Shown piece after piece: positions 32,003 through 43,798 of a stretch of DNA of 64,000 nucleotides (position 1 is the first letter of the stretch; each line of letters opens with the position of its first letter). Below the pieces are notes generated by a model, which did not search any database, had not been told where the DNA came from, and worked only from the letters and a program-made list of their open reading frames with translations. The stretch is from Blastobasis lacticolella. Its lineage: Eukaryota; Arthropoda; Insecta; Lepidoptera; Blastobasidae. The translations under genes and the position numbers were made by a program. Location: the NCBI GenBank assembly GCA_905147135.1, contig LR990056.1:18180501-18244500 (forward strand). The letters are read 5' to 3'.

Positions 32003-34881
32003 ATTTTAAGACAAAAGAAAAGCCCAAGAATTGTTTACGATTAATTCATCAAAATATACAAGGTTTTTCTGGCAAAGAACATGAAATAGAATTATATTTA
32101 AAGAAAACTCCTGTAGAAGTTTTATGTTTAACTGAGCACTGGCTGAGGGAATCTGACATGTCATTTAATTTATTTAACTATAATATAATTAGTTGTTTTA
32201 ATCGAAAATCTATTTCCCGTGGTGGTTCATTAATTGCAGTACGGCAAAATATTAAATCGAAAGACCGGAAAGATGTTTCTGGCCTCTCAGTTGAACATAA
32301 GATTGAGTTATCCTGCGTGGAGCTAGAAAAGTGCATCATACTTTGTGTGTATAGGCCACCATACAATGAAAACTATGAGATTTTTGAAAAAACTATGGAA
32401 CAAGTTTTAGAAAGACTTTGTACGTGTAAAAAAAAGGTAATCGTTTGTGGAGACTTTAATGTTAATTTACTAGAAAAAACAACGTTTAGTAAGAGAATAA
32501 TAAGCTTATTTCGTAGTTTTAATCTTAATTATGTATTTTTAGAGCCGACACGATGCACAGAATCATCAGCGACTTGCATCGACAATGTATTCTGCTGTTG
32601 CGAGGTCAACGAAAAGGCTATTATAAATTTTACAAGATCTGACCATAGTGGACAATTCGTTGTTTTTGATTTTACGGAACAATGTAATATCAATGAAATA
32701 ATTACAAGACCAATTACTCAAAGGAGAATTGAACACTTCAAACAAGCCTTATCGGAGACCATTGCCGGCCTTACTCTTAATTCTCATGACCCAAACATTC
32801 TATTTTCTGATATGTTCAATTCTGTCAATAATGTTTATCAAAGTGTTTTTACGCAAAAAAGAATAAAAAGTAACTGTAAATCTAAATTTAGTGATTGGGC
32901 TACTTTAGGTATCCGCAAAAGCAGAGATAGAATGTTTGAACTATACGGTCAGCGAGCTTATTGCCATGATAAAGATTTTGTAGAATATGTCAAAAAATAT
33001 TCAAAAACGTTTAAGAAAGTTTGTCTAATTGCAAAATCACAGCATTATAAGAAAATTATAAGTTCGTCTTCAAACAAGGCTAAGACTGTGTGGAATGTAA
33101 TAAATAAGGTGGCAGGGAAAACAAAGCCTCGTGATACACATTATGAAATCAAAACAGAAACCGGAACTAGTACCGCAAATAAAGAAGTGGCAGAGTTGTT
33201 CCAAACATTTTTTACCGAAATACCGATTAAAACTACCTCGCTGCTAAACTCGTGCCCAATTAGTGCAGAAAACTTGTTAAAAGAAAATATAGGTGCCTGT
33301 GAAAATGGCTTTTGTTATTCCGAAGTAGACGCTAAAACTATCATTAAAGCTTTTAAAAGCATTAAGTTGAAAAATACGGAAGATATTTGGGGAATGTCAG
33401 TTAGAGTTATAAGTACTGTTGTTGATATTTTAGCACCATATTTAGCTTACATTTTTAATGCTTGCGTTGAAGTAAGTGTTTTCCCCGACCTCATGAAAAT
33501 CAGTAAAGTGGTGCCATTATTCAAATCAGGTTGTAAAAATAGTTTGAATAATTTTAGACCGGTATCCATCCTGCCCGTTTTCAGTAAAATCTTTGAAAAA
33601 ATCATGTTAAGTCAAATGATTGTGCACTTTAACAGTAATAAATTATTTCATCAACAACAATATGGCTTCACAAAAGGCCGCAATACTACCGAAGCTGGTA
33701 TTAGCCTCATTCAACAAATTTTTGGCGCTTGGGAAGAACATCATAATGCAGTAGGTGTTTTTTGCGATTTGTCTAAAGCATTTGATTGTGTAAATCATTC
33801 AACACTATTACTAAAATTAAAACATTACGGTTTTACGCATGATAGTCTTGAAATGATGAAATCATACTTAGAAGGTAGAGTTCAAAAAGTAAATGTAAAT
33901 GGCGAGTTATCTGCGGGTGGGAAAGTAAGCATTGGAGTGCCACAAGGATCTATATTGGGGCCGTTTCTCTTTCTTGTATATATAAATGACCTTCCATACA
34001 TGGTGCAGAATATTGCTGGTATAGTCTTGTTTGCTGACGACACTTCACTGATATTTAAAATTAATAGGAAAGATAATAATATAGACGAAGTAAACTGTGT
34101 TCTTCAGAATGTGCTTCATTGGTTTACGATTAATAACTTAGTCTTAAACTCTAAAAAAACTAAATGCGTTCATTTTTGCCTCCCTAATGTACAAAGTAAT
34201 CAATGTAATGTTATATTAGATAAAACGCAACTTGAGTTGGTAGAGAAAACTACTTTCTTAGGCGTTAATATAGATTCAAAAATTCAATGGGGCCCACATA
34301 TTGAATCATTGGCTAGTAGGTTAAGTTCGGCTGCATTTGCCGTGTGGCGAATAAGGAGGCTAACGGATGTGAATACAGCTAGATTAGTTTATTATAGTTA
34401 TTTTCATAGTATTATGTCATACGGCATCATACTATGGGGCAAGTGTGCTGATAGTGACATCATTTTCAAACTACAAAAGCGAGCTGTAAGAGCAATATAT
34501 GGATTACGTCGACGTGATTCGCTCAAAGAATTGTTTAAAGAAATTGATGTATTGACTTTCTCAAGTCAATATATATTTGATAATATTATGTATGTTAGAA
34601 AGCATATTACCCAATTTGCTAAAAATACTGATATTCATAATGTCAATTTAAGAAACAAAAATAAACTGGTAACACCGTTGTTCAGACTAAGTAAAGTAAA
34701 TTCATCTTTCATGGGTAACTGTATAAGATTTTATAATCATATTCCTGAATGTATTATTAATTTGCCTGAATTACAATTTAAAGATAAGGTGAAAACAACT
34801 TTAATGAAAAAAGCCTATTATAAAATTGATGAATATATCAATGACAAAAATGTATGGTGTACTACTAGCTCTTCGAAATAG
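31987..34881 (+). CDS. LINE ORF2: endonuclease and reverse transcriptase (CR1/Jockey group)
   Basis: Uninterrupted frame of 964 codons. The N-terminal APE-type endonuclease is visible as NIQG (about residue 23), TEHW (about 49), CGDFN (154-158), CIDNVF and SDHSGQF (from 218). The central reverse transcriptase shows FRPVSILPVFSKIFEK, QYGFTKGRNTTEA, the catalytic FCDLSKAFD (D594), GVPQGSILGP, FADD (682-685) and TFLGVNID. The C-terminal region carries SIMSYGIILWG and a conserved RFYNHIP block typical of CR1/Jockey elements. All catalytic acidic residues I can check are present, so the protein may still work. The start codon lies inside the end of ORF1, which suggests termination-reinitiation or a -1 event. 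Daphne or Jockey are possible clade names, and I cannot decide between them by eye. Confidence 0.9.
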   Translation: MLFKLDFKTKEKPKNCLRLIHQNIQGFSGKEHEIELYLKKTPVEVLCLTEHWLRESDMSFNLFNYNIISCFNRKSISRGGSLIAVRQNIKSKDRKDVSGLSVEHKIELSCVELEKCIILCVYRPPYNENYEIFEKTMEQVLERLCTCKKKVIVCGDFNVNLLEKTTFSKRIISLFRSFNLNYVFLEPTRCTESSATCIDNVFCCCEVNEKAIINFTRSDHSGQFVVFDFTEQCNINEIITRPITQRRIEHFKQALSETIAGLTLNSHDPNILFSDMFNSVNNVYQSVFTQKRIKSNCKSKFSDWATLGIRKSRDRMFELYGQRAYCHDKDFVEYVKKYSKTFKKVCLIAKSQHYKKIISSSSNKAKTVWNVINKVAGKTKPRDTHYEIKTETGTSTANKEVAELFQTFFTEIPIKTTSLLNSCPISAENLLKENIGACENGFCYSEVDAKTIIKAFKSIKLKNTEDIWGMSVRVISTVVDILAPYLAYIFNACVEVSVFPDLMKISKVVPLFKSGCKNSLNNFRPVSILPVFSKIFEKIMLSQMIVHFNSNKLFHQQQYGFTKGRNTTEAGISLIQQIFGAWEEHHNAVGVFCDLSKAFDCVNHSTLLLKLKHYGFTHDSLEMMKSYLEGRVQKVNVNGELSAGGKVSIGVPQGSILGPFLFLVYINDLPYMVQNIAGIVLFADDTSLIFKINRKDNNIDEVNCVLQNVLHWFTINNLVLNSKKTKCVHFCLPNVQSNQCNVILDKTQLELVEKTTFLGVNIDSKIQWGPHIESLASRLSSAAFAVWRIRRLTDVNTARLVYYSYFHSIMSYGIILWGKCADSDIIFKLQKRAVRAIYGLRRRDSLKELFKEIDVLTFSSQYIFDNIMYVRKHITQFAKNTDIHNVNLRNKNKLVTPLFRLSKVNSSFMGNCIRFYNHIPECIINLPELQFKDKVKTTLMKKAYYKIDEYINDKNVWCTTSSSK

Positions 34882-34977
34882 GAAGTTATTTATAAATTTA
34901 CAATTTTGTTAATTGGGTGAGGATGATTTGATGTGTAATAGTCATTGAATAACAAATCTTTTTTTAATGTGTACGGC

Positions 34978-35150
34978 ATTGGCAGCGCATGCTCACTTAA
35001 AAGTCTGCCTGGTGGTGGCGTGGGGGTCGGGTCGTTCCCTTCCCTCAAATATGGTTGAATTGGACGATGGCTGGGCCCTGCGTCATGCTCGTGAACGGGT
35101 GCTGCCTTGGTGGACTGGCCTGCTTTTGCTGTGCCATTTTTTGTTTTTGA
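34978..35150 (+). repeat. Dispersed repeat segment A, copy 1
   Basis: The stretch from CTCACTTAAAAGTCTG to GGTGGACTGGC is nearly repeated at 46895-47045. It lies within the 3' UTR of the LINE here but downstream of the hairpin at the second site, so it is a separate element or an insertion. A later piece (near 35610-35660, GAAAAGAGATTAATT...CAATAAA) also resembles 47235-47275. Confidence 0.55.
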
Positions 35151-35275
35151 ATTTATTTTTATTTTTAGTTATCTTGACCGATTTGTAGAGGTTCACATCA
35201 TATTCCAATCAAAACAGGCTCACTCAAATTAAATTGACAAATGTATCAATGCAATGTAATCATATTTAAATGTAC

Positions 35276-35308
35276 CTGTGGGTTTCTTGCCGTTTCTTTT
35301 TCCCACAG
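35276..35308 (+). other. LINE 3'-UTR stem-loop
   Basis: CTGTGGG (35276-35282) pairs with CCCACAG (35302-35308) across a 19-nt loop TTTCTTGCCGTTTCTTTTT. The truncated relative keeps the same loop length and nearly the same loop sequence at 46548-46584. Such 3' structures are where LINE reverse transcriptases bind their template. Confidence 0.65.
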
Positions 35309-35344
35309 ATGGTCATTTTCCTAACTGAAGCGGCATACTGACAG

Positions 35345-37489
35345 ACAGACGACATTCTTTTTACTTATTTGTTCCGAGCTCAGGGGGCGACGCGGGTAGG
35401 CCGGCTGGTGCGTGCGGGTGTGAGCGCCGGCGGGCTGGCTGGGGCCGGGCGCGCGCTGCACATGATTCGCCTAGGCGGTTATGTGCGTGGCGCGTATCGG
35501 TGCCCGGTGTCTCGCCGGAGTAAGCCCTCGTACGCGCTGATCGGTCTGCATGCGTCGCCCCCTACCTGGATGAGCTCGCTTAACTTCCCTTTGTTTTCCG
35601 TTAGATTTTTGACTTTTGAAAAGAGATTAATTAACGTAATCCTAATTCAATAAATACTTTTTCAATAACTGTTTACTACATTTGGCTAAATTCAGTCCTC
35701 TAAATTTAGAAACAAAAAGCGTGAGAGCAAACCAAATGCTCACGTAATAAGGTCCATTTTTGTAAAACTTACATCATGTTACGCATCGTACCGCTTTTTA
35801 AAGGATTTTTTGGTTCTATTTATAATAAACGCAACAGACAGAGTATCACGTTCAAATTGGAGCTGCCTGGCCCGATTGCCTATTTGCCAATCGTATTACA
35901 TGAAAAACCAATGTTAATAGTCATTAGAGAACAACGATGACATTATCTTTGTTATAACACTATGTATGCAATAAACCATTCTAATCGAATTGTAAAATAC
36001 AGCGCTCACTGACTCCAGAGATTCCTTGTTCTAGGCGCGAAAACGGAAACGGAAAATCCACAAGAAATCGAGCTAAAACTATTGCCCCAAATAATAAATC
36101 GCAACATAGTTTGTTTCCCCTCCGACGCGCCGCATAAACATGAAAATGCCAACGCCGACACATACACCTACAATCCCGACCCTCAGAATGTTCCAACGTA
36201 ACCGAGTCAGGGAAAAGAAAACGTCATTCCCTTCGTATGCGCGGAATAGAAATAAAGTAGGTCTATACGGAGGTGCGATTCTGTGTATCTGTCGTTTTCG
36301 TATTTACTACTTAGATGACTACTTATCGAAGCGTTGACTACTTAGAGGACTAAGTGAAGGGCGGGTATCGCCATACGTTAGCACGTCTTCATACAATCGC
36401 CGTCACGTCGCCTTGACAGTGCGGCTAAGAATTTTATCGTTTTCATTAACAAATTGAGCAGTTAGTTACTGTGCGACATGGAAAGACGTGAATGCTGAAA
36501 TAAGATGAAATGAAAGGGAGAGACGTGTTGTGCTGACACCTATGTGATTCAGTAATAAAGCGACAAAATTGGCGTAGATAGGAACTAATATACCGCTATT
36601 ATGATAACAGACACTGAAATCACGGGAAAAGACACTGGTGCCTCGGCCCGTGTTCATGATGCATGTCGAACGTAGAGGTTTTTTACCTATATTTGTTCGT
36701 TCAATCATTCCTTTGCCTTTGCCTCTGTCAGACAGAGGTCTAGGAACCATCGTCAATACATTCATACATATATAACCACTCACGCCTGTATCCCACAGGA
36801 GCATTCAGAGACTACCGAGTGCCACAAGCTACCATTTTGCCTCTTACACTGTCGTCAATACCATTGAAAACAACGAAAACAAAACATAAACGATAAGCCG
36901 TTTGACACTGTCGATTCTAATCCATTCATCGTCGCCCGCGCTGCGTACTAAGCCCGTATTGGATTAGACACCCGTCACTCGCGATTTCCGCCCGTGGCCG
37001 AAGTACGACAACGATTCGTAAACTGATTTAGAGAATCAGCCCCCGGCCGCGCCGCCGTGTTTCGTGTAAACATAAAGCATACACGGGAAAGTGTTCGCAT
37101 CGCGGCTGATAATAAATGTAGAACTATCTGCGGTGGCCCCCGCCCCTCCCCTCCCGGCCTTGCAATTTGTCTCCGCGCGTCCCGTTGTTCATAAAAAGCT
37201 TTTCGTCAGTCTCTTAGCTGACGAAGTTGTGGCGCCGCTGGCTGTTTCTCTGACGCCGTCTCCCAATGAATCGTCTGGGTTCCAAAATATGGATCGTGTT
37301 AGTACCTTTTGTATGTATGTATGTATACTCATTCTTGCATAATAAATAAAAGAATAACGAACACTAAAGAATTTACATTCCGAATTATCCCATTCTGAAA
37401 CTTATCCCAAACCATAACCCTCTCAACGGAGATTTAAAGAGGATTAGCGATTCTTTAAGAAAATAAATTTCTAATTTAGCAGTTCCACA
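35345..37489. other. Intergenic with two GC-rich blocks
   Basis: 35370-35590 (GGGCGACGCGGGTAGGCCGG and on) keeps a 94-codon frame open and may be the rest of a TE. 36900-37270 is GC-rich with CTGATTTAGAGAATCAG as a small hairpin. No gene recognised. Confidence 0.4.
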
Positions 37490-37710
37490 TGGTACACAAG
37501 TAGGCAAACACGCCACCTGATTGGGTACCGCTGCCTATAGACAGTAGCATCACCATCGATGTCGTCAATGCGTTGCCAATCTCTATAACACGTTGCTCTG
37601 GCGGCAAAAAGGCAAATGCCCTATCATTGCCAAAGCCACGGTTCCCCAAATCCCCACCCGATGGAGCACGAAGACCTTACTCACCAGCAAGCCCACAAAT
37701 ACTATTTAAA
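37490..37710 (-). repeat. LINE-derived 3' tail element, inverted copy
   Basis: AAGTAGGCAAACACGCCACC ... ACGGTTCCCCAAATCCCCAC ... GACCTTACTCACCAGC is the reverse complement of the element at 37885-38140. The two form a long inverted pair. Confidence 0.75.
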
Positions 37711-37884
37711 AGCTGGTAAAGTAAAAGCCAATCGGTGGTCCAACTGTGGACAATGATGACGATGTGGCCATATGTTATCTAGTAGAGCAGAATATCAAGA
37801 GAGGTAGGGCATAGCGGGGTATCTCGTTCGAATTGGAGCCGCCCGACTGGGGAAGTACCTCCACCTTACAGAATATCGCAGCTA

Positions 37885-38140
37885 AATAATACTCTTTTAA
37901 ATAGTATTGTGTTTCTGCCGGTGAGTAAGGTTTCCAGTGCTCCATGGGGTGGGGATTTGGGGAACCGTGGCTTTGGCAGTGGAGTGGCATTTGCTTTTTG
38001 CTGCCAGAGCAACGTGTTATAGAGGTGGGCAACGCATTAGCGATACTCTTGGTGTTGCTAATGTCTATAGGCAGTGGTGACCACTTTCCATCAGGTGGCC
38101 CGCTTGCCTGTTTGCCTACCGTATGACATAAAAAAAAATC
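37885..38140 (+). repeat. LINE-derived 3' tail element
   Basis: TTTAAATAGTATTGTGTTTC, GGTGAGTAAGGTTTCCAGTG ... GTGGCCCGCTTGCCTGTTTG and an A9 tail. Other copies are at 12945-13095, 37490-37710 (inverted) and 42828-42965. Confidence 0.75.
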
Positions 38141-38339
38141 AACCCCTTTCGTTGACGGCTTTTATTGAATCATCTTTATTACTGTAGAAATAAAGAAATT
38201 GAAATTGAAAACATTTACTGTTTAAGCATTTGCAACACAGCAATTTCCCAAAGCGCTCCATTAATGTGGAGGCGGCTCTGGTCCATCAGTGAGCTTTTAT
38301 GAGTTGTTGAAATGACGGCATTTGTAAGGTTAAATAGGT

Positions 38340-38555
38340 ATAGATTTGCAGAATTCAGATATGGAATGAGCTTCCAGCCACAGTGTTTCCTTTGGACTGT
38401 GACATGGGATCGTTCAATAGCTATATAGAGTCTCTTTAGAGGCAGGCAACGCATTGGTAGCGCCCCTGGTGTTGCTGATGTTCATAGCCGGCGGTGACCA
38501 CTTTCCATCAGGTGGCCCGTTTGCCTGTTTGTCTGCCTTATTACATAAAACAAGT
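38340..38555 (+). pseudogene. LINE 3' end (family of 16830-17575)
   Basis: ATGGAATGAGCTTCCAGCCA, CAGTGTTTCCTTTGGACTGT ... GGTGGCCCGTTTGCCTGTTT matches 17380-17565 closely, but the frame is broken. Confidence 0.8.
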
Positions 38556-39829
38556 AAGTAAGTAAGTAAAAACTCTTTATTGCACACACAAAAAATTATA
38601 CATAACAAGAAATAAGAAAAACAATTTATATGCGCTATAAAACAAGCTATCGCTCTATTAAACAAATATCGAGTTCTCTATTTGATTGTTTGGCCTTGTG
38701 GTGTCCTACATTCCAACAAGCCACGGGTGTTATACAAGGAAACCTGTCTCTTTGAGACAAACCAACTAGTACCTGAAAATGAGTGATAGCGTTGTCTGTG
38801 GTGTGTTCTCATCACTGAGATCTTCACCCGCCTGCCAAACTGAGATTATGGTAAAACTGTTGTGGTCAGGTTAAATCAAATCAAAATTTATTCGTTGAGT
38901 AGTAATATCTCATTCAATCGTAAAAAGGAATAGGGACAGAAAAGTAAGAATAAAACACAATAAACAACATAAAAGGAATAATGAGGCGCACTGAAAACCA
39001 GCGCCACTGCGTCAGCCGTGGCATTATGCTGAGTGCGGCCCATTGCACTCTCCATGATACGGCTAATGGGACAATTTGTATTTTTGTTTAAATCTTTTCT
39101 TGTTTTCATTTTTCTTTTAATGTTTTGTCTTGTATGTTTTATACTTTGTATGCCTTAAAAGTAAGTGCAAAAAATATATATTATCTACACTCACAGCGTA
39201 ATGTTCCAATTTCATATTCCAAAACAGTTGTTTAAGGATACACTTTTTTTACGCCAGTCTATAAAATTTTAAAAAATTACTTTTCCCATACTAATTTGAT
39301 TACAGTTGTAACGTAAAATAACTTTTTAATCATTATGCAAAACTTTTATTTTTTTAATTTTTATCTTGCGCCGAGACACGGCGAAATAGAGGCTGAATAC
39401 CTAAATGTCTTTGACAAATTCAAAATTAAAATTTTCCTTTTTATATTAGTGTGTTTTTATTTTCCCGCTATCAGAATATTTTTTCTAATGTTGTAATTTG
39501 TGTTTGTGAATGTTTTTTCTTGTTTGAAGCAAATAAATAGATAAATGTGAAAGTAGTGAAGTGAATTTCCCGTCTCGACGCGTAGATTGTATCTGAACTG
39601 ACTCGCAACTTACTTCCAGCAAAGTTGAGAAAATTATAGGTACGAAATTTTAACATGAAAATATGAGTGTAGATAAAAAGTGTATGCAACTGCATATAAT
39701 TAGGCATTAAAACATCAGTGTCAAACTATTACCATACTCGGCTACGCCTCGTGTGATAAACATACACTCATGTTTTAATACCCCCTTTTATATGACAGTT
39801 GCATAAACTACTATTACATACTAAATTTA

Positions 39830-40080
39830 TTTCGCTGGAGTGACGAAGTGGAAAGACACCTGTTGGAACTCCGGGCTAACTGTTGGCAAGAGGTGGCACA
39901 GGACAGAGTGGAGGCCATCTTGGTGTCGGAGGCCAAGACTCATTTTGGGTCGTTGCGTCAACATAGTAACACACCGGCTGCCCCTGAGCCGGAGCACAGC
40001 CATCCTATGCCGATAACGGCGACGGACGGCACAGCCGGACAGCGCTAGACAATGCCAGGCAGAGCCGAAGTCAGGTTTCT
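39830..40080 (+). pseudogene. LINE-type ORF2 end fragment
   Basis: DEVERHLLELRANCWQEVAQ, then VSEAKTHFGSL in a frame ending at 40048. About 45 bp of it (ATCGGAGGCCAAGATCCACT, TTGGGTCGCTG) recur at 10465-10508. The assignment to a LINE C-terminus is by general resemblance only. Confidence 0.4.
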
Positions 40081-40269
40081 TAAAATAGTAGTGCTGTCAT
40101 ATTTAATAGCAGTGAATGATCTCACTGAAACATTCGGTAAGGAGATAATATGGCGCGGTTTTCCAGAGAGCGGTTCAAAAAGCAATGCGCCGTATTGCTT
40201 CATTAGAGTGACGTCATTCACAGCCGCTATATTATGAATGCATTACGGCACCGTTTTCCTAAGAAACCG

Positions 40270-40480
40270 TGTTTTTAAGTTATAAGTTTGACATGTATAT
40301 CTGTGGCTCTGTGTATGTATGGAAGGTGTGGCATCTTAGCTTCCAAATGGATGGACCCATTTCGATGCGGAAAAAGTTTGAATACTTGAATAGTTTGAAG
40401 GTATCTAAACTTGGCCGGGGTTTTCCGACATTTTTATCGGAAAACCCAGACAAGAAATCCGGTTAATCGAAACCGATTTT
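40270..40480 (+). repeat. Repeat C copy
   Basis: TTATAAGTTTGACATGTATA ... GGCATCTTAGCTTCCAAATG GATGGACCCATTTCG, then GGTTTTCCGACATTTTTATC. Confidence 0.6.
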
Positions 40481-40857
40481 ATGTCGATTGTGAGCTATTG
40501 CTACTACTATCCTTAAGTTGCAGCATGTAAATTGATCTACGCATTCAGGAGTTATGATACCGCCGATAATTAAACAAACACATTAGATTAATGAAATGAA
40601 ATGAAATGAAAATATTTATTTGCTTTGCATAAAAATTTACAATTTAAATAAATTCGACTAGTGTCGACCATCAGAAACAAAAAATAAAAAACTTATACAA
40701 AACAAAATGGTCCATGGCTCAGCTATGGCTGCCAGTAAGACCGACAGCCGCTGTTATTCTGCCATGGCCAAATATTATCCTAGCCCAACCACACACTGCT
40801 TAGGCTAGGACAACAGTAAAAATCACACATTACACGCTTTTCTGCCAAACAACATTT

Positions 40858-40860
<3 letters not shown>

Positions 40861-40910
<50 letters not shown>
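40861..40910. repeat. (AT)25 microsatellite
   Basis: Uninterrupted dinucleotide run of 50 bases. Confidence 0.98.
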
Positions 40911-40914
<4 letters not shown>

Positions 40915-41119
40915 TATGATGTACTTATATATATTAAACAATATTATTATAACAACATGTGCTAACACCAAACCCAACCAAAGCTAATACCAAAAACAAC
41001 ATTGCCATCACCACAAATATCAAAGGTTGCCGGCATCCCTCGACTGCTTCAAGAGCAGCCACGAGTAACATTTTTTGCGAAACGTAGCGGTTGTCATCGA
41101 CAACTAAACCTACACCATC

Positions 41120-41290
41120 AAAAACAAAGGGATAAGGTAGCCAGTGCCAGTGATTACAGGCATGAGGTTCTGCATTTTTGTTGCTTTAAACCTAAATACA
41201 TGAATTCTAGATGTTATTGGCGACAGATGCCGATTACCATCAGGTGGGCTGCCTGCTTATTTGCCACAGCGTAGAATAAAAAAAGACTCC
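41120..41290 (+). repeat. Repeat R, partial
   Basis: GGATAAGGTAGCCAGTGCCA, ATTACAGGCATGAGGTTCTG ... ACCATCAGGTGGGCTGCCTG, then an A-rich end. Confidence 0.7.
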
Positions 41291-41955
41291 ATCATACTAC
41301 CTTTTCACAATGACACGGAAATCGATCTACGCATTCAGGGTTTACGTCGCCGCAAGTAATTAGACAAACACAATGGTGTCCAACCTCTAGCATCCCTTTT
41401 TCCGTTGTGGGGTTAAAAATGAGCGGGAAAACTGTAAAAAATTACCCGGCATGCACATATTCCCCGACAGGCGGGCGCACAAAGGCGGTCCCGGCGAAGA
41501 TCTGTCGCTGAGCCCCATAATTTCATTTGCCGCCGCCCATACGTCAGTGTCAAAAATAATAAAGCGGCCCCGGTGTCGGCCACCCGCTTACATGGGCTCC
41601 TTTGCCTACTTACTACTATGAAAAAGTACAGTGAATAATGTATAAGGCACTTTATGTAAGTTGTACCAGACAAACTGGTTTTTTCTGGCAGTCGTCGGCC
41701 GGAACAAGATTCGCTTTTGGAGCAACATCTTAGTTCTGGTAGATCTATACGATCGTTGTCGTCCAGAGCTCAGAACAGTACTACATAACTACAGTGCTGG
41801 ATTGGTGGATAGTTTTTGCAATATTCTCTACGCTTAGCAAACGGGTTGGACATCGCAACGTTTAGAAATATAAAACAGAAAACGCTAATTTGTTTGTCTA
41901 CAGAGTTCCTAGTTAACATTCGTTATAAAGTCTCATAGTAATAATAGATAATAAT

Positions 41956-42307
41956 AGAGCGTCGTTGACCAAGTGGTAAAGGTATCCGACTCCCAAGCAA
42001 GAGGTACTGCGTTCGAATCGCAATGTTGCCATGTAATAATTACTTTTTCCTGAGTTATATTCTTTAATTGAATACTAACCGATGCTCTTACGGTAAGGAA
42101 AAACATCGTGATGAAACCCGCACATTCCGGTGACTGAATATGTAATGATCCAGTCTGATCAGGTTCCCCTGGTAGCAGGGGCACTGAGGTCAGATGTCAG
42201 TCGCTCCACTCTAATTACCTAATCTAATCCATGACCCTGGATCATGGTCAAGGCGGATCCCGAGCCCTCTTCCGTTGAGCACAACCAGGGCAGTAACGCC
42301 AAGATTA
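41956..42307 (+). mobile_element. SINE-A copy, full length
   Basis: Has a tRNA-like head with A box (TTGACCAAGTGGTAAAGG) and B box (GCGTTCGAATCGC), then the body and the AACGCCAAGATTATTATT tail. The head is too diverged for a functional tRNA. Confidence 0.85.
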
Positions 42308-42744
42308 TTATTCACAGGCCTCATAATTAATGTCATACTCTCAAAGATTTCCTTCTCAGCCCAGGCCTGTCCCAGCCAAGCTTCGTAATTCAATCCGTTA
42401 ACCTGCGTTTGCAGCGATCGCATGTAACGCTGGAATTTTCGCCCCAGCTCTGGCGTGTCAGGTCTGGGGAATGTATGCAATGAATTATAATGCTCCTGTT
42501 GTCGTCACGAGCGGGACTTGTGAATATAATTTAAACTGGGTGGATAAATAGTCCAACCGTTGACGGGTAGGCGGACTGGCTACGGTACAAGGATATATCA
42601 TTATGTAGAGTGGTATCAAGACTTTCTTCGCAACTACAGTCACGTCTTACAGTTTATATTCCCCCAAATTTTCCCGCGTTTTCTATGGAATATACCAAAG
42701 AGCAGTCAAATTCGTCTTTATTATTTCTAGATAAGAATTTGTCA

Positions 42745-42965
42745 GGTATTTGACCGTCATCTCGTGGTAAGTAACTACTCTAAGAACAGTCATTCACTTT
42801 GGTCATGAATGCGTCAAGATTTCAGTCCAGTCCGGTAAGTAAGGTTTCCAGTGCTCCATGTGGTGGAGGGGTATTTGCCTTTTTACGGCCAGAGCAATGA
42901 GCTATAGAGGTAGCGATACTCCTTGTTTTGCTAATGGCAGCGGTGACCACTTTCCATCAGGTGCC
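42745..42965. repeat. Composite of two LINE-tail fragments
   Basis: 42745-42825 resembles the inverted end of the 1003-1431 family (GTATTTGACCGTCATCTCGT). 42828-42965 is a plus-strand copy of the 37885-38140 element, ending GACCACTTTCCATCAGGTG. Confidence 0.6.
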
Positions 42966-43798
42966 ATCACAGGGGTTATCACGGATCCTCGCCAGGTCTG
43001 GTCACGTCCCCATCACGTTTCCGCCATGTCCTCTACACGTCTCCGTCACGTCATCATCACGGTACGGAAGGAGTTACCTAACATCAATAACCTTCTAGAC
43101 CTCTTCAGCCGAACTTGAACGCACCATGCAATCCACACAAAGATTTTATACGAACATCATTTACATACAGTGCGACCAACCTAATAGTTCTGGTAACGGT
43201 GTCACCAGTAGTGAAGAGGTGGACGTTTCAGTGTGTCATTTTAGTACAACAAGTTCTTAGTTCTCTGCTGACTATAGAAAAGTTGTTGGCACGGCACTGT
43301 AATACAGTTAATTGTCGCAACCCGCATTTTCCTGTTACGAGAGGTCGTCATACCTCTATTGAAATCTGCCACGTGTGTATACCTAACGCTTCTAATTTTC
43401 CTGTTTACATCATTAATGTTTGAATTTTATTTTTTATTTATTTAAACTTTATGCACAAAATAGTACAAAGGTGGACTTAAAGCTTTGTAGCTTTATCTAC
43501 CAGTCTACCCCGAAAACTGGTAATAAAAATTGCAGGCGGTGCATAAAAATTTACAACAACTTTACACTTACATTTCTAATTAAAAATACAATTCTATCCA
43601 CCAGTATTCACATACCAACGGTACGTTGATTTTAATTGCTTGTTGTGAGCAACAGGGAGTTTATTTTTTGTATAAATAATAAAACTTATTGTTGAGTTGC
43701 GGATGGCGGGCAGCGGCGATCCTTACCAAGGTAACCTGCTTGCTCGTTTGCTTTTCTCTAATAAAAAAATATTGTGGTTTGATGTGTATCACTTTATG

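Larger units (their letters stand above)
31441..35340 (+). mobile_element. CR1/Jockey-group LINE, 5'-truncated, with 3' UTR
   Basis: Comprises the partial ORF1, the intact ORF2 and a 3' UTR holding the hairpin at 35276-35308. The left edge is drawn where the upstream dispersed repeat (repeat C) ends. The 3' UTR seems longer than in the relative at 46239-46640, because about 290 bp (including segment A, 34978-35150) sits between the stop and the hairpin. Confidence 0.75.

Noticed and set aside
35369..35653. 94-codon frame in a GC-rich block as a gene
   Set aside because: High GC alone keeps it open, there is no known motif, and it lies among TE ends.
40780..40977. Frame with an (Ile-Tyr)n run
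   Set aside because: It is the (AT)25 microsatellite in translation.
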